Positions 1 through 9,335 are shown, numbered from the stretch's first letter. The stretch is 34,169 bases of DNA from an uncultured Shimia sp. (GCF_913054185.1 NZ_CAJXIV010000036.1:1-34169); one strand, 5' to 3'. Notes: a model not told the origin generated them from the letters alone. Program-made: numbers and translations.

Positions 1-351
1 GCCGAAAGCACCATCGAGATGGAAGTGGACGGCAAAGACATCACTGCCACGGCCGAAGGGGATGGCCCTGTGGATGCATCGTTCAAAGCCATCCGCGAAA
101 TCCACCCCAACGCCGCCCGTTTGCAACTCTATCAGGTGAGCGCCGTGACCGAGGGCACCGACGCGCAGGCCACTGTGTCCGTGCGTCTGGAAGAAGATGG
201 CGTGATCGCCACCGGCCAGTCGGCCAACACTGACACGGTTGTCGCCTCGGCCAAGGCTTACGTCCACGCGCTCAACCGTCTTCTAGTACGCCGCGACAAA
301 GTGGGTGAAGGCGCAGACGCCAAAGAGGTGTCTTATAAAGATCTCGCTTAA
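1..351 (+). CDS. leuA: 2-isopropylmalate synthase, C-terminal part (5' end outside window)
   Basis: The frame is open from the first base, so this is the 3' end of a longer gene. The 116 visible residues match the C-terminal allosteric (leucine-sensing) domain of LeuA: a GDGPVDA loop, then SFKAI, LQLYQVSAVTEGTDAQATV and a late GQSANTDTVVASAKAYVHALNRLL segment. In the full enzyme this domain follows the TIM-barrel that condenses acetyl-CoA with 2-oxoisovalerate, the first committed step of leucine synthesis in the cytoplasm. The catalytic barrel is not in the window. Citramalate synthase has a related C-terminal domain, so the substrate cannot be proven from this part alone, but the loop sequences favour LeuA. 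A strong terminator follows ten bases after the stop. Confidence 0.93.
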   Translation, partial: AESTIEMEVDGKDITATAEGDGPVDASFKAIREIHPNAARLQLYQVSAVTEGTDAQATVSVRLEEDGVIATGQSANTDTVVASAKAYVHALNRLLVRRDKVGEGADAKEVSYKDLA

Positions 352-360
352 ATGAATGGA

Positions 361-389
361 AGGCTGTCCCAGATTGGGGCAGCCTTTTT
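361..389 (+). terminator. Rho-independent terminator of leuA
   Basis: AGGCTGTCCC (361-370) pairs with GGGGCAGCCT (376-385), with one G-U pair and a five-base loop. A run of five T (385-389) follows. It sits just after the leuA stop codon. No matching T tract exists on the other strand, so it acts only on leuA. Confidence 0.9.
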
Positions 390-444
390 GCCTAAGAGCA
401 AAAGCCCCTGAAACAATAGCATCTTGACGGACAAATCCTGGCGT

Positions 445-1887
445 TCACTCGTAGCCGCCGAAATCTTCACCGGGCTTGATATTTGGGTATTCCACCATGC
501 TGGCCGTTAGGTCGCCAAGAATACGTGTAACCGGTGTCATAACCCAAGCGTGCGAAAACCCTTCATTCCCCCAAAGCTCAAACTGTTCCGCCGGGTCTTC
601 CTTGATGTTGTACACCTGAGGAAATGTATGCTGCTTAATCTCCGCGAATGTACTTTCTGCCGTAAAGAAATGCACCTTCATATCGCGCCACTTCACCGCG
701 AAGACGTTATCACCAACGAATGTCACAACGTGCTCTCGGTTCGAGGTGGTTTGTTCGCCAAGAAAGAAAGCGCTTTGATCAATGCCATCGATTGGTCGGT
801 CCGAAGGAATGCGATCCGCCTCACCTACAAGGGTCGCAAGCGTTGGATACATGTCTAAAACTGAAACGATCTCGTTCGAAACCGCACCCGCTGGAACTCG
901 GTCTGGCCATCGTATCATAGCGGGTGTCCGCAGGCCGCCTTCAAAACCTGTGCTTAGCCCGCCGCGCCAAGGTCCAGTTGATCCACCGACTTCTCCCGTC
1001 GCATATCCCCCCCGTTGCGGTAGGGTGCCGGGTCCATTGTCCCCCGTCAGAATGACAACCGTGTCTTTTGTTGCGCCTGAGGCATCTAGAGCATCGAGGA
1101 TGCGCCCAATGTTGTGATCAACCTCGTGTTTGATGTCTGAGTAAATACCGGCGTCGGAAACACCTGCAAAGTCGGGATGAATAACCCAAGGCGGGTGGAA
1201 TTGCGTAAAGCCGACATAAAGGAAAAAGGGCTTTTCGTCATCGGCGCGGTGTTGGATGTAGCTGACAGCGCGGTCCGTGATATTGCGATCAAAGGTTGTC
1301 TTTCCAGATACATCATAAAGGTCAGTTTCATAAGACGGTGCGCCCTTCTCACCCTCCCAGAAGTGCGGAACAGCTGCGACCTCCGGATCAAACTCCGGCG
1401 TGGCTGTGTACGCCGCAGCGTTGGAACCTTCGTTAATGCCCCACCACTCATCATATCCCTGATCGTTGGGATGCCGTCCGACTTGTGCGCCGATGTGCCA
1501 TTTGCCGAATAGAGCGGTTCGATAGCCAGCATCGGAAAGGAGTTCGGCAATGGTGTATTCCCAAGGCGCGAGGCCATCGGGTTCACCGGGCGCGGCCACC
1601 TTCTGGGTGCCGCTGCGGATAGGAAGACGCCCTGTATGTATGGCCGAACGCGTTGGAGTGCATTGGTTTTCGATATTGAAATTGAGAAATCGCATACCTT
1701 CAGCGGCAAACGCATCAATCTCAGGTGTTGGAACCGTGCTTCCTTGCAAGCCAATGTCACCCCAACCCCAGTTATCAACCAAAAGGTAAACGATGTTTGG
1801 GCGCTCAACTTCTGCGTGGGAAACGCTTGCAAAGGCAAGGAGCGCCACTGCAACAAGCGCGGGAAAATTCTTGATGCTGTGTCTCAT
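445..1887 (-). CDS. Secreted sulfatase (arylsulfatase family)
   Basis: A 480-residue type I sulfatase that would hydrolyse a sulfate ester outside the cytoplasm. Residues 1-25 are a signal peptide ending SVSHA. The core begins PNIVYLLVDNWGWGD, the first metal-binding strand; here the usual Asp-Asp pair is Asp38-Asn39, as in several sulfatase subgroups. The catalytic motif C-T-P-T-R (Cys76-Arg80) fits C-x-P-x-R, whose Cys is converted to formylglycine. A later TGDNGPGT segment supplies the other metal ligands. The substrate cannot be told from sequence; sulfated algal polysaccharide or small aryl sulfates are possible. No formylglycine-generating enzyme is encoded in the window. Base and codon use is less GC-rich than in the neighbours, which may indicate acquisition. 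It stands alone between leuA and cueR. Confidence 0.88.
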   Translation of the reverse strand: MRHSIKNFPALVAVALLAFASVSHAEVERPNIVYLLVDNWGWGDIGLQGSTVPTPEIDAFAAEGMRFLNFNIENQCTPTRSAIHTGRLPIRSGTQKVAAPGEPDGLAPWEYTIAELLSDAGYRTALFGKWHIGAQVGRHPNDQGYDEWWGINEGSNAAAYTATPEFDPEVAAVPHFWEGEKGAPSYETDLYDVSGKTTFDRNITDRAVSYIQHRADDEKPFFLYVGFTQFHPPWVIHPDFAGVSDAGIYSDIKHEVDHNIGRILDALDASGATKDTVVILTGDNGPGTLPQRGGYATGEVGGSTGPWRGGLSTGFEGGLRTPAMIRWPDRVPAGAVSNEIVSVLDMYPTLATLVGEADRIPSDRPIDGIDQSAFFLGEQTTSNREHVVTFVGDNVFAVKWRDMKVHFFTAESTFAEIKQHTFPQVYNIKEDPAEQFELWGNEGFSHAWVMTPVTRILGDLTASMVEYPNIKPGEDFGGYE

Positions 1888-2041
1888 AATCCGAGGCCCA
1901 ATCAGTTACATGCTAGCTCATACACTACGTGTGTTTCTGTTTTAGGCAACCTCGTGAGATTGAACTAAAAGATATAGAAAAAACGACCGCTATGGGCACT
2001 AGACTGCCCTTTCCTAGCTCCACCACGTCGTCTCATTTCAC

Positions 2042-2428
2042 TTAAACCCGCCCCAGATCCTCCAAGATCGGACAATCCGGCCGCCCGTCGCCTGCACAGT
2101 GTGCCACCAGATGGCTCAACGTGCCGCGCATTGCCTGCAAATCCGCAATCTTTCGGTCGATCTCGGTCAGGTTCTTCTGCGCCACCCGCTTCACGTCCGC
2201 ACTGGCCCGCCCTTGATCCTCGTAAAGCGCCATCAACGTCCGGCAGTCCTCAATCGAAAACCCAAGCCCCCGTGCACGGCCCAGAAACACCAGTTTGTGC
2301 TGATCCTTCTCGCTAAAGCTGCGGTAGCCATTGTCGCCCCGCGCCGGGGTCACAAAGCCGATGTCCTCGTAGTAGCGAATGGTTTTCGCCGGCAGGCCGG
2401 TGTTCTTGGACACTTCCCCGATATTCAT
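2042..2428 (-). CDS. cueR: Cu(I)-responsive MerR-family activator CueR
   Basis: 128 residues. The N-terminal MerR winged helix reads MNIGEVSKNTGLPAKTIRYYE, then a long dimerisation helix. The C-terminal metal loop has Cys111 and Cys119 in CAGDGRPDCP, the two-cysteine spacing that binds Cu(I) in E. coli CueR (Cys112/Cys120). It senses cytoplasmic copper and untwists the copA promoter. I chose the ATG at 2428, which overlaps the copA stop codon (TGATG) and has GAAGG four bases upstream; a GTG one codon earlier lies too close to that site. It is downstream of copA in the same operon, so it is probably autoregulated through the promoter at 4939-4969. Confidence 0.93.
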   Translation of the reverse strand: MNIGEVSKNTGLPAKTIRYYEDIGFVTPARGDNGYRSFSEKDQHKLVFLGRARGLGFSIEDCRTLMALYEDQGRASADVKRVAQKNLTEIDRKIADLQAMRGTLSHLVAHCAGDGRPDCPILEDLGRV

Positions 2429-4902
2429 CACACACCTTCTTTCTTGCTGGCCTGAAAGGCTGGCTGGATGCGCCGCAAGCGCAGCGCATTGGACAGGACA
2501 AACACGCTCGACAGCGCCATCGCTCCTGCGCCCAGCATTGGCGACAGGGCAGGCCCACCAAACGGCACCAGTATGCCTGCCGCCACCGGAATGAGCGCGA
2601 CGTTGTAACCAAACGCCCAGAACAGGTTCTCTTTGATATTGCGCATCACTTTACGGCTCAAATCAAGTCCGGTCACCACGCCACCCACGTCGCCCGCCAT
2701 CAGCACCACGTCCGCCGCTTCAATCGCCACATCCGTGCCGGTGCCAATGGCGATGCCCACATCCGCCGCCGCCAAGGCCGGAGCGTCGTTGATGCCATCG
2801 CCGACAAAAGCCACTTTGCCCACGGTGTCACGCAACTGCTCCAGCGCAGCAACCTTACCGTCCGGTAAGACCTCTGCGACCACATGGTCCACACCCAGCT
2901 CCCGCGCCAAGGCCCGTGCCGTGCGCTCCGTATCCCCGGAAATCATCGCCACGGTTTTTCCCAATCCATGCAGGGCTTTGATCGCCGCAGCTGAAGTGGG
3001 TTTTACCGCATCCGCCACTGCAACCGCCGCGGCCAACTGACCATTCACCGCTACATAGATCGGAGTCTTGCCTGCCTCGGCAAACCCCTGTGCGCGCGCC
3101 ACCAGACCACTTACCGGCACCTCCAACGCCTGCATCAACCGCGCGGCGCCCACTGCCACTTGTGCACCGTCCACAGTGCCGATCAGCCCATGCCCAACCC
3201 GCACCTCAAGGTCGGCACAGGCCACTACATCCAGCCCGCGCATATCAGCCTCAGCCACCATCGCGCGGGCCAACGGATGTTCAGATTGCGCCTCCACCGA
3301 GGCCACCTGCGCCAGCACCACTTCCTCGTTAAAACCCTCGGCCAAAACCACATCGGTCACCGACGGCGCCCCTTGGGTCAGCGTGCCGGTCTTATCAAAC
3401 GCCACCACGTCGCAATCCTGCAACCCTTGCAGCGCGTCGCCTTTTCGGAACAGCACGCCCAACTGCGCCGCGCGTCCGGTGCCCACCATAATCGAGGTTG
3501 GCGTGGCCAATCCCATGGCACAAGGGCAAGCAATGATCAGCACGGCCACCGCCGCCACCAACGCATAGCCCAAGCGCGGCTCCGGCCCGACCAGCATCCA
3601 GACCACAAAGGTCGCCACCGCAATCGCCATCACCACCGGCACAAACACCGCCGTGATCCGATCCACCACGTTCTGGATCGGCAGTTTCGCCCCCTGCGCC
3701 TGACGCACCATATCGATGATCTGCGCCAGCATTGTATCACGCCCAACCTGCTCCGCCTCAAAGCGCAGCACACCGGCCCCATTCACTGTGCCCGCAATCA
3801 CCGCATCGCCTGCGGTTTTCTCCACCGGCACCGGCTCACCTGAGATCATCGCCTCGTCGACAAAGGAGCTGCCATCCCGCACACGCCCATCCACGGCCAC
3901 CCGCTCGCCGGGCCGCAGAACCAGCACATCCCCCACAGCAACCTCTTCAATCGACAGCTCGACAACCTCGCCTTTGCGCTCCACCCGCGCCACGCGTGGC
4001 TGAAGCCCCACAAGCGCCTGAATGGCCGCTCCCGTGCGCCCCTTGGCGCGCGCCTCCATCCAGCGCCCCGCCAGGATCAAGACTACAATCACCGCCGCAG
4101 CTTCATAATAGACGTTGGCCGTACCCGCAGGCAGCAGCTCCGGCGCAAACGTCGACATCACAGAAAACAGATACGCCGCCCCAGTGCCCAACGCGACCAG
4201 AGAATTCATCTCCGGCGCGCCTTTCAAAAGCGCAGGAATACCTTTGGCGTAAAACTCCCGCCCAGGCCCAATCAGCAAGATCGAGGTCAGCACAAACTGG
4301 AATAGATAACTGTTCTGCATCCCCACATTGGCCATCAGCCAATGATGAAACGCTGGCACCATATGTCCGCCCATCTCGATGCAGAACACGGGAAAGGCCA
4401 ATACCGCCGCCAGCAGCACCCGCCGCTTGGCCGCTTTGGCCTCTACCTCTTTCCGATCCGTGATGTCTTCCGGCACGCCGTCCTCCGGCACCCGCGCCGG
4501 ATAGCCCGCCCGCGTGCTTAACGCGGCAATCTGGTTGGCCGTGATCGCCCCTTCCAAGTAGCGGACTGTCGCGCTCTCACTGGCAAAATTGATCTCCGCC
4601 GACAGAACACCCTCGCCCGCCGCCATCGCCGTCTCCGCGCGGCGCACACAGCCCGCACAGGTCATCCCGCCGACATCCAGCGTCACCGTGGCCTCCCGCG
4701 CCGGATAGCCCGCCGACTTCAACGCTGCAATCACGCCATCGCGCACGGTGTCGTCCTCAAACGCCACCCGCGCCGAGGTATCCGCAAGGTTCACGCTCGC
4801 GTCCTGCACCCCGTCCACAGCGGCCATTGCCTTCTGCGCGCGGTTCACGCACCCCGCACAGCTCAGCCCGTCCAACTGGAAATTCAACACATGTGCCGTC
4901 AT
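2428..4902 (-). CDS. copA: Copper-exporting P1B-type ATPase CopA
   Basis: 824 residues, inner-membrane Cu(I) efflux pump. Two N-terminal heavy-metal domains carry GLSCAGC (Cys15/Cys18) and GMTCAGC (Cys82/Cys85). Transmembrane segments follow from about residue 163. The actuator domain has SGEPVPVEK near 354. The membrane ion-site motif is CPC (459-461), the hallmark of Cu/Ag pumps. The phosphorylated Asp503 lies in DKTGTLT. The nucleotide domain has SEHPLA, and the hinge is GDGINDAP. Length and domain order match the family. The stop codon overlaps the cueR start by one base, so the two are translationally coupled. The upstream MerR-type promoter points to copper induction through CueR. Confidence 0.96.
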   Translation of the reverse strand: MTAHVLNFQLDGLSCAGCVNRAQKAMAAVDGVQDASVNLADTSARVAFEDDTVRDGVIAALKSAGYPAREATVTLDVGGMTCAGCVRRAETAMAAGEGVLSAEINFASESATVRYLEGAITANQIAALSTRAGYPARVPEDGVPEDITDRKEVEAKAAKRRVLLAAVLAFPVFCIEMGGHMVPAFHHWLMANVGMQNSYLFQFVLTSILLIGPGREFYAKGIPALLKGAPEMNSLVALGTGAAYLFSVMSTFAPELLPAGTANVYYEAAAVIVVLILAGRWMEARAKGRTGAAIQALVGLQPRVARVERKGEVVELSIEEVAVGDVLVLRPGERVAVDGRVRDGSSFVDEAMISGEPVPVEKTAGDAVIAGTVNGAGVLRFEAEQVGRDTMLAQIIDMVRQAQGAKLPIQNVVDRITAVFVPVVMAIAVATFVVWMLVGPEPRLGYALVAAVAVLIIACPCAMGLATPTSIMVGTGRAAQLGVLFRKGDALQGLQDCDVVAFDKTGTLTQGAPSVTDVVLAEGFNEEVVLAQVASVEAQSEHPLARAMVAEADMRGLDVVACADLEVRVGHGLIGTVDGAQVAVGAARLMQALEVPVSGLVARAQGFAEAGKTPIYVAVNGQLAAAVAVADAVKPTSAAAIKALHGLGKTVAMISGDTERTARALARELGVDHVVAEVLPDGKVAALEQLRDTVGKVAFVGDGINDAPALAAADVGIAIGTGTDVAIEAADVVLMAGDVGGVVTGLDLSRKVMRNIKENLFWAFGYNVALIPVAAGILVPFGGPALSPMLGAGAMALSSVFVLSNALRLRRIQPAFQASKKEGV

Positions 4903-4938
4903 CGACTCGTCTCGCTTAAAATTCTCGTTCGACTACAT

Positions 4939-4969
4939 CACATAAAGGTTCCAGTCACGGGAGGGTCAA
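4939..4969 (-). promoter_or_regulatory. CueR-type promoter of copA-cueR
   Basis: On the minus strand TTGACC (4969-4964) is the -35 element and TATGTG (4944-4939) the -10, separated by 19 bp. This over-long spacer is typical of promoters activated by MerR-family proteins. The spacer holds an imperfect dyad, CCTCCC...GGAACC, that resembles copA operators of other bacteria. The predicted transcription start is about 30 bp before the copA ATG. Binding by CueR is inferred. Confidence 0.8.
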
Positions 4970-5098
4970 GCTCTCACCCACATTTTTCTCACCTCGCGTC
5001 CAATTACCCCCCAACTCACTGTTTATATGTCACTTTCTTCATAACCCTCCACCTCTACCAACCACACAACACCGAAAAAATCACCCCCAAGGCAAATT

Positions 5099-5136
5099 CT
5101 AGTTTGATCCTCAAATTAATTTGAGGCACAAATTAA
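5099..5136 (+). promoter_or_regulatory. Tandem XylR (ROK) operators upstream of xylBA
   Basis: Site 2 (5116-5136) is a perfect 21-bp operator: TTAATTTG, five bases, CAAATTAA. Site 1 (5099-5119) is CTAGTTTG, five bases, CAAATTAA, with six of eight left-arm bases matching. The sites share the four bases at 5116-5119, so their centres are 17 bp apart. The junction also forms a perfect 18-bp palindrome at 5109-5126 (CCTCAAATTAATTTGAGG). A further CAAATT half-site lies at 5093. The same motif precedes xylF. Assignment to the ROK repressor XylR is inferred from context and from the A/T-flanked TTTG/CAAA form of ROK operators. Confidence 0.8.
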
Positions 5137-5162
5137 GTGTGAATACCTGAGGAGGAGTCGCC

Positions 5163-6617
5163 ATGTTTGTGGGAATTGATCTCGGCACGTCTGGAGTACG
5201 TGCCCTGCTGATTGACGCGTCCCAACGTGTGATTGGCGCAAAAGAAGCCGCTGTGGACACGGCCCGTCCGCACACCGGTTGGAGTGAACAGCTGCAATCC
5301 AATTGGATCACCGCCACCAAAGCGGTCTTTGCTGAACTGAAAGCCGATCACCCCGCCGAAGTTTCCGCCATCCAAGGCATTGGCGTGTCCGGCCATATGC
5401 ATGGCGCCAACCTGCTCGACAATAATGGCACCCCATTGCGCCCCTGCATGATGTGGAATGACACCCGCTCCGCCACGCAAGCCGCCAAGCTCGACGTCAC
5501 TGACCAAGTACGTGACCTCTCTGGCAACATTGTCTTCCCAGGCTTCACCGCTCCCAAAGTGGCTTGGGTTGCTGAGAATGAACCAGACACTTTTGCCAAA
5601 ACTGCCAGAATCTTGCTGCCCAAAGACTTTCTGAACTTTTGGCTCACTGGCGTCTACGCCTCCGACATGTCCGATTCCGCCGGCACCAGCTGGCTCGACG
5701 TCGGCGCACGCGACTGGTCCGAAACGCTGCTCACCGCCTCCGGCATGCGCCGCGATCAGATGCCCGACCTGTTTGAGGGATCTGAGGCCATTGGCACCGT
5801 GCGCGATGACATCGCAGCCGAACTGGGCCTGCCCAAAGGCGTGATTGTCGCCGCAGGTGCAGGAGACAACGCCGCCGCCGCTTGCGGCATTGGCGCGCTG
5901 AACGAGGGCGACGGATTTGTCTCTCTAGGCACTTCCGGCGTACTGCTTACTGGCCGTGGCGCCTACGCGCCCAAGCCAGAAAGTGCAGTGCACACCTTTT
6001 GCCATGCGATCCCGAACCGCTGGTATCAGATGGGGGTGATCCTTGCAGCCACCGACAGCCTCAACTGGCTCTCGCGCAATCTACAAGAGACGCCGGCCAA
6101 CTTGACCAAACTCCTGGGCGACAGCATCAACGGCCCCGGCACCATGCGCTTCTTGCCCTACCTATCGGGCGAGCGCACCCCGCACAATGACGCCACCATG
6201 CGCGGCGCTTTCTTGAACATCGACATAGACGCGGGCCACGCCGCCCTCACCCAAGCGGTGCTGGAGGGTGTCAGCTTTGCCCTGCGCGACAACCTCGAAG
6301 CGTTAAAATCCACCGGTGCGCAACTCGAGAGCCTCATCGCCATCGGCGGTGGCAGCCAGTCGCCCTATTGGGTCGAGCTCATCGCCACGCTGCTTGATCT
6401 GCCAATCTCCCTGCCCAAAGCAGGCGAATTTGGCGCAGCCCTCGGCGCCGCCCGCTTGGCGATCTGCGCTGCCACCAACACCGATCCTGAGGCCGTCATG
6501 ACCCGGCCCGAGATCGCCACAATCGTTTCCCCCCGCAGTGATCTGCGCGACGCATACAAGGACGCTTATGCGAACTTCGTCACTCTGTACCCCGGCATAA
6601 AGGCCCTGACACAATGA
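5163..6617 (+). CDS. xylB: Xylulokinase XylB
   Basis: 484 residues, FGGY kinase family; phosphorylates D-xylulose to xylulose 5-phosphate in the cytoplasm. The N-terminal phosphate loop is [28 protein letters not shown] (74-86) matches the xylulose-binding GQMHG region of E. coli XylB. Asp235 in GAGDNAAAA is the likely catalytic base (Asp233 in E. coli). [15 protein letters not shown] is the second FGGY signature. A strong ribosome site (GAGGAG) lies eight bases before the ATG. The stop overlaps the xylA start (ATGA), so the pair is translationally coupled. The upstream tandem operators suggest xylose induction by relief of XylR repression. Confidence 0.96.
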   Translation: MFVGIDLGTSGVRALLIDASQRVIGAKEAAVDTARPHTGWSEQLQSNWITATKAVFAELKADHPAEVSAIQGIGVSGHMHGANLLDNNGTPLRPCMMWNDTRSATQAAKLDVTDQVRDLSGNIVFPGFTAPKVAWVAENEPDTFAKTARILLPKDFLNFWLTGVYASDMSDSAGTSWLDVGARDWSETLLTASGMRRDQMPDLFEGSEAIGTVRDDIAAELGLPKGVIVAAGAGDNAAAACGIGALNEGDGFVSLGTSGVLLTGRGAYAPKPESAVHTFCHAIPNRWYQMGVILAATDSLNWLSRNLQETPANLTKLLGDSINGPGTMRFLPYLSGERTPHNDATMRGAFLNIDIDAGHAALTQAVLEGVSFALRDNLEALKSTGAQLESLIAIGGGSQSPYWVELIATLLDLPISLPKAGEFGAALGAARLAICAATNTDPEAVMTRPEIATIVSPRSDLRDAYKDAYANFVTLYPGIKALTQ

Positions 6618-7918
6618 CCGATTTCTTCAAAAACATCGCCCCCGCCCAATATGAAGGGCCGGACAGCACCAACCCGATGGCCTTCCACCACTACAACCCC
6701 GATGAGGTTGTCATGAGCAAACGCATGGAAGACCACCTGCGCTTTGCCGTCGCTTATTGGCACAGCTTTGCCTGGGAAGGCGGTGACCCGTTTGGCGGTC
6801 AAACCTTTGAGCGCCCGTGGCACCCACAGACCCGCATGGACATGGCCAAAGTGAAGGCTGACGCCGCATTCGAGATGTTCGACATCCTCGGCCAACCCTA
6901 TTTCTGCTGGCACGATGCGGACATCCGCCCCGAAGGTGACAGCTTTGCTGAAAGCTTGAAGAACTTCGAAGAGATGATTGAATACTTTGAAGAAAAAATG
7001 AGCACCCGCCAAATCAAACTGCTCTGGGGCACCGCCAATATGTTCAGCCACCGTCGCTGGATGTCGGGCGCCTCCACCAATCCTGATCCGGAGGTCTTTG
7101 CCTACTCCGCCGCCACAGTAAAAACTTGCATGGACGCCACCATGAAGCTGGACGGCGAGAACTACGTGCTCTGGGGGGGGCGCGAAGGTTACGAGACTTT
7201 GCTCAATACCGACATGGGCCGCGAGCTGGATAACATGGGTCGATTCCTCCACATGGTGGTGGATTACAAACACAAAATTGGCTTCAAAGGCAGCATCTTG
7301 GTTGAGCCCAAGCCACAGGAGCCGTCCAAGCACCAATATGATTTTGACGCCGCCACCTGCTATGGTTTCTTAAAAAAGTACGGCTTGGAAAACGAGGTCA
7401 AACTCAACCTCGAGCAAGGCCACGCCGTTCTCGCCGGGCACAGCTTTGAACATGAGATCGCCACGGCTACGGCGCTTGGCGTGCTCGGCTCCATCGACAT
7501 GAACCGCAACGATTATCAGTCCGGATGGGACACCGACCAGTTCCCCAACTCCGTGCCAGAAGTGGCGCTGGCCTACTACCACATCCTCAAAGACGGTGGC
7601 CTCAAAACCGGCGGCACCAATTTTGACGCCAAACTGCGCCGCCAATCGCTTGATGCCAAAGACCTGATCGCCGCCCACATCGGTGGCATGGATGTTTGCG
7701 CCCGAGGTTTGAAGGCCGCCGCCGCCATGATCGAGGACGGGGGCCTTGAGGATGCCCTTTCTGAGCGCTACGCCGGTTGGGACACCGACGCAGCCAAAGC
7801 CATGCTGGCTGGCGGTCTGGACGGCACTTTTGAGGACGTGATGAGCGGTAAGATCAACCCGGCGCCCAAATCCGGCCGTCAGGAGATTTTGGAAAACTAC
7901 GTGAACCGCTTTGTGTAA
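6614..7918 (+). CDS. xylA: Xylose isomerase XylA
   Basis: 434 residues, class II xylose isomerase; interconverts D-xylose and D-xylulose using two divalent metals. HDADIRPEG contains the catalytic His100 and Asp103 (His101/Asp104 in E. coli). [12 protein letters not shown] (53-65), the [16 protein letters not shown] metal site and [19 protein letters not shown] near residue 290 are diagnostic. Length is normal for the class. Its presence shows that this organism uses the isomerase route of xylose breakdown. It starts within the xylB stop codon. A terminator follows 39 bp after the stop. Confidence 0.97.
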   Translation: MTDFFKNIAPAQYEGPDSTNPMAFHHYNPDEVVMSKRMEDHLRFAVAYWHSFAWEGGDPFGGQTFERPWHPQTRMDMAKVKADAAFEMFDILGQPYFCWHDADIRPEGDSFAESLKNFEEMIEYFEEKMSTRQIKLLWGTANMFSHRRWMSGASTNPDPEVFAYSAATVKTCMDATMKLDGENYVLWGGREGYETLLNTDMGRELDNMGRFLHMVVDYKHKIGFKGSILVEPKPQEPSKHQYDFDAATCYGFLKKYGLENEVKLNLEQGHAVLAGHSFEHEIATATALGVLGSIDMNRNDYQSGWDTDQFPNSVPEVALAYYHILKDGGLKTGGTNFDAKLRRQSLDAKDLIAAHIGGMDVCARGLKAAAAMIEDGGLEDALSERYAGWDTDAAKAMLAGGLDGTFEDVMSGKINPAPKSGRQEILENYVNRFV

Positions 7919-7957
7919 TATCTTGTTTCAAAACCGTTATTGAGCCAAGATATACCG

Positions 7958-7994
7958 GCCCTTCGCGCATATTCTCCTGCGCGGAGGGCTTTTC
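7958..7994 (+). terminator. Terminator after xylBA
   Basis: GCCCTTCGCGC (7958-7968) pairs with GCGCGGAGGGC (7979-7989), one G-U pair, followed by TTTTTC. It ends only 17 bp before the ATG of the peroxidase gene at 8012, so that gene either depends on readthrough or has a promoter overlapping the hairpin. Confidence 0.8.
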
Positions 7995-8011
7995 TAAATG
8001 AAAGATTTGCC

Positions 8012-9322
8012 ATGCGCCCTTTGATGCTCACAGCCGCTTTCCTGCCTGCAATTGCCAGCGCCTCGCCGCTGCCCAAGGCGGACGCCATTTTCCCGGCGCA
8101 AGATGTGACAGAAGTCGAGCTGGGTTGGCAGCTGTTTTACGATCCCATCCTGTCCGGCAACCGCACCGTTGCTTGCGCCACCTGTCATCACCCGGACTTG
8201 GGCACCTCCGACGGCGTCTCTTTGGGCCTTGGTGATGGGGCGAAGGGCCTCGGTTTGGAGCGAAAAATTGACGCCACCAACCCACCGGAAAAACGCATCC
8301 CCCGCAACGCCCCGGCCCTATGGAACCTCGGCGCCACCGAATTCACCGTTTTCTTCCACGATGGCCGTCTGGAAGACGACCCCACCCGCCCCTCCGGCAT
8401 CCGCACCCCTTTGGGCGGCGAGATGGAGACGGGTTTTGACAACGCCCTCGCCGCCCAAGCCATGTTCCCCGTGCTCTCAGGTGACGAGATGGCCGGACAC
8501 TACTCTGAGAATGACGTCAGCCAAGCGGTGCGCCTAGGTCAGCTCACCGGCCCCGGCGGCGCTTGGGACATCCTTGCAAAACGCATAGAATCCATCCCCG
8601 CCTATCGCACAGCCTTCGACAACGTCATCGGCACAGAGGAACCGATCAAATTCCACCACATCGCCAACGCGCTTGCTGCCTTCATCACTTTCGAATGGCG
8701 CGCCGACACCTCGGCCTTTGACGCCTACCTGCGCGATGGCACACCCCTCGAACAAAATGCGGCCGCCGGCATGGATCTCTTCTATGGCAAAGCTAAATGC
8801 GGCAACTGCCATTCTGGCCAATTCCAGACCGACCACGGTTTTCACGCCATCGCGCTCCCGCAAATTGGCCCCGGCAAAGCTGCCCCCTTTGAGCGCCACA
8901 ACCGCGACGTTGGCCGAGGCCGCGTCACCGGCCACGAGGAAGACTTCTACCGCTTTCGCACGCCAAGCCTGCGCAACATCACACAGACCGGTCCATATGG
9001 GCACAACGGCGCCTACACCTCGCTTGAATCTATGGTGCGTCACCACCTCGACCCGGTAGGTTCTCTTCGTGCCTATGTTGAAGCCAACGCCACCTACTCA
9101 GACGGGGAATTTAATACTGATTTCAAATTGATGCGCGACGATCCTGAAGTGATAGAAATCGCCGCATCCAATGAGCTTCCCCCAATTGATCTCACCGATT
9201 TGGAGGTCGCGCAAATCCTCGGTTTCCTCGAAAGTCTTACGGATTATGACGCCATCCAGGGCCGCCTCGGCGTGCCAGAAAGCGTGCCCTCCGGCCTGCC
9301 TGTGGATCAACTTTCCAACTGA
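8012..9322 (+). CDS. Periplasmic di-heme cytochrome c peroxidase / MauG-MbnH-like protein
   Basis: 436 residues with a signal peptide (MRPLMLTAAFLPAIASA). Two c-type heme sites are present: CATCH (Cys55-Cys58-His59) and CGNCH (Cys263-Cys266-His267). The framework ELGWQLFYDPILSGN, IPRNAPALWNLG, FFHDGRLED and RTPSLRNITQTGPYGHNG is that of the CcpA/MauG/MbnH superfamily, whose members reduce peroxide or oxidise residues of a partner protein. Which activity applies cannot be told from sequence. I chose the ATG at 8012 because it gives a clean signal peptide; an upstream TTG at 7940 lies before the terminator hairpin. It follows xylA and converges with the CRTAC1-like gene, with only 13 bp between their stops. 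Confidence 0.88.
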   Translation: MRPLMLTAAFLPAIASASPLPKADAIFPAQDVTEVELGWQLFYDPILSGNRTVACATCHHPDLGTSDGVSLGLGDGAKGLGLERKIDATNPPEKRIPRNAPALWNLGATEFTVFFHDGRLEDDPTRPSGIRTPLGGEMETGFDNALAAQAMFPVLSGDEMAGHYSENDVSQAVRLGQLTGPGGAWDILAKRIESIPAYRTAFDNVIGTEEPIKFHHIANALAAFITFEWRADTSAFDAYLRDGTPLEQNAAAGMDLFYGKAKCGNCHSGQFQTDHGFHAIALPQIGPGKAAPFERHNRDVGRGRVTGHEEDFYRFRTPSLRNITQTGPYGHNGAYTSLESMVRHHLDPVGSLRAYVEANATYSDGEFNTDFKLMRDDPEVIEIAASNELPPIDLTDLEVAQILGFLESLTDYDAIQGRLGVPESVPSGLPVDQLSN

Positions 9323-9335
9323 TCTCTGCCATACC

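Noticed and set aside
1978-2009. Possible cueR terminator (GGGCA/TGCCC stem plus an A run read as T on the minus strand)
   Set aside because: The stem is only 5 bp and the T tract starts ten bases away, so it does not meet the usual form.
7940-8011. N-terminal extension of the di-heme protein from a TTG at 7940
   Set aside because: The extension crosses the xylBA terminator hairpin and would place 24 residues before an otherwise normal signal peptide.
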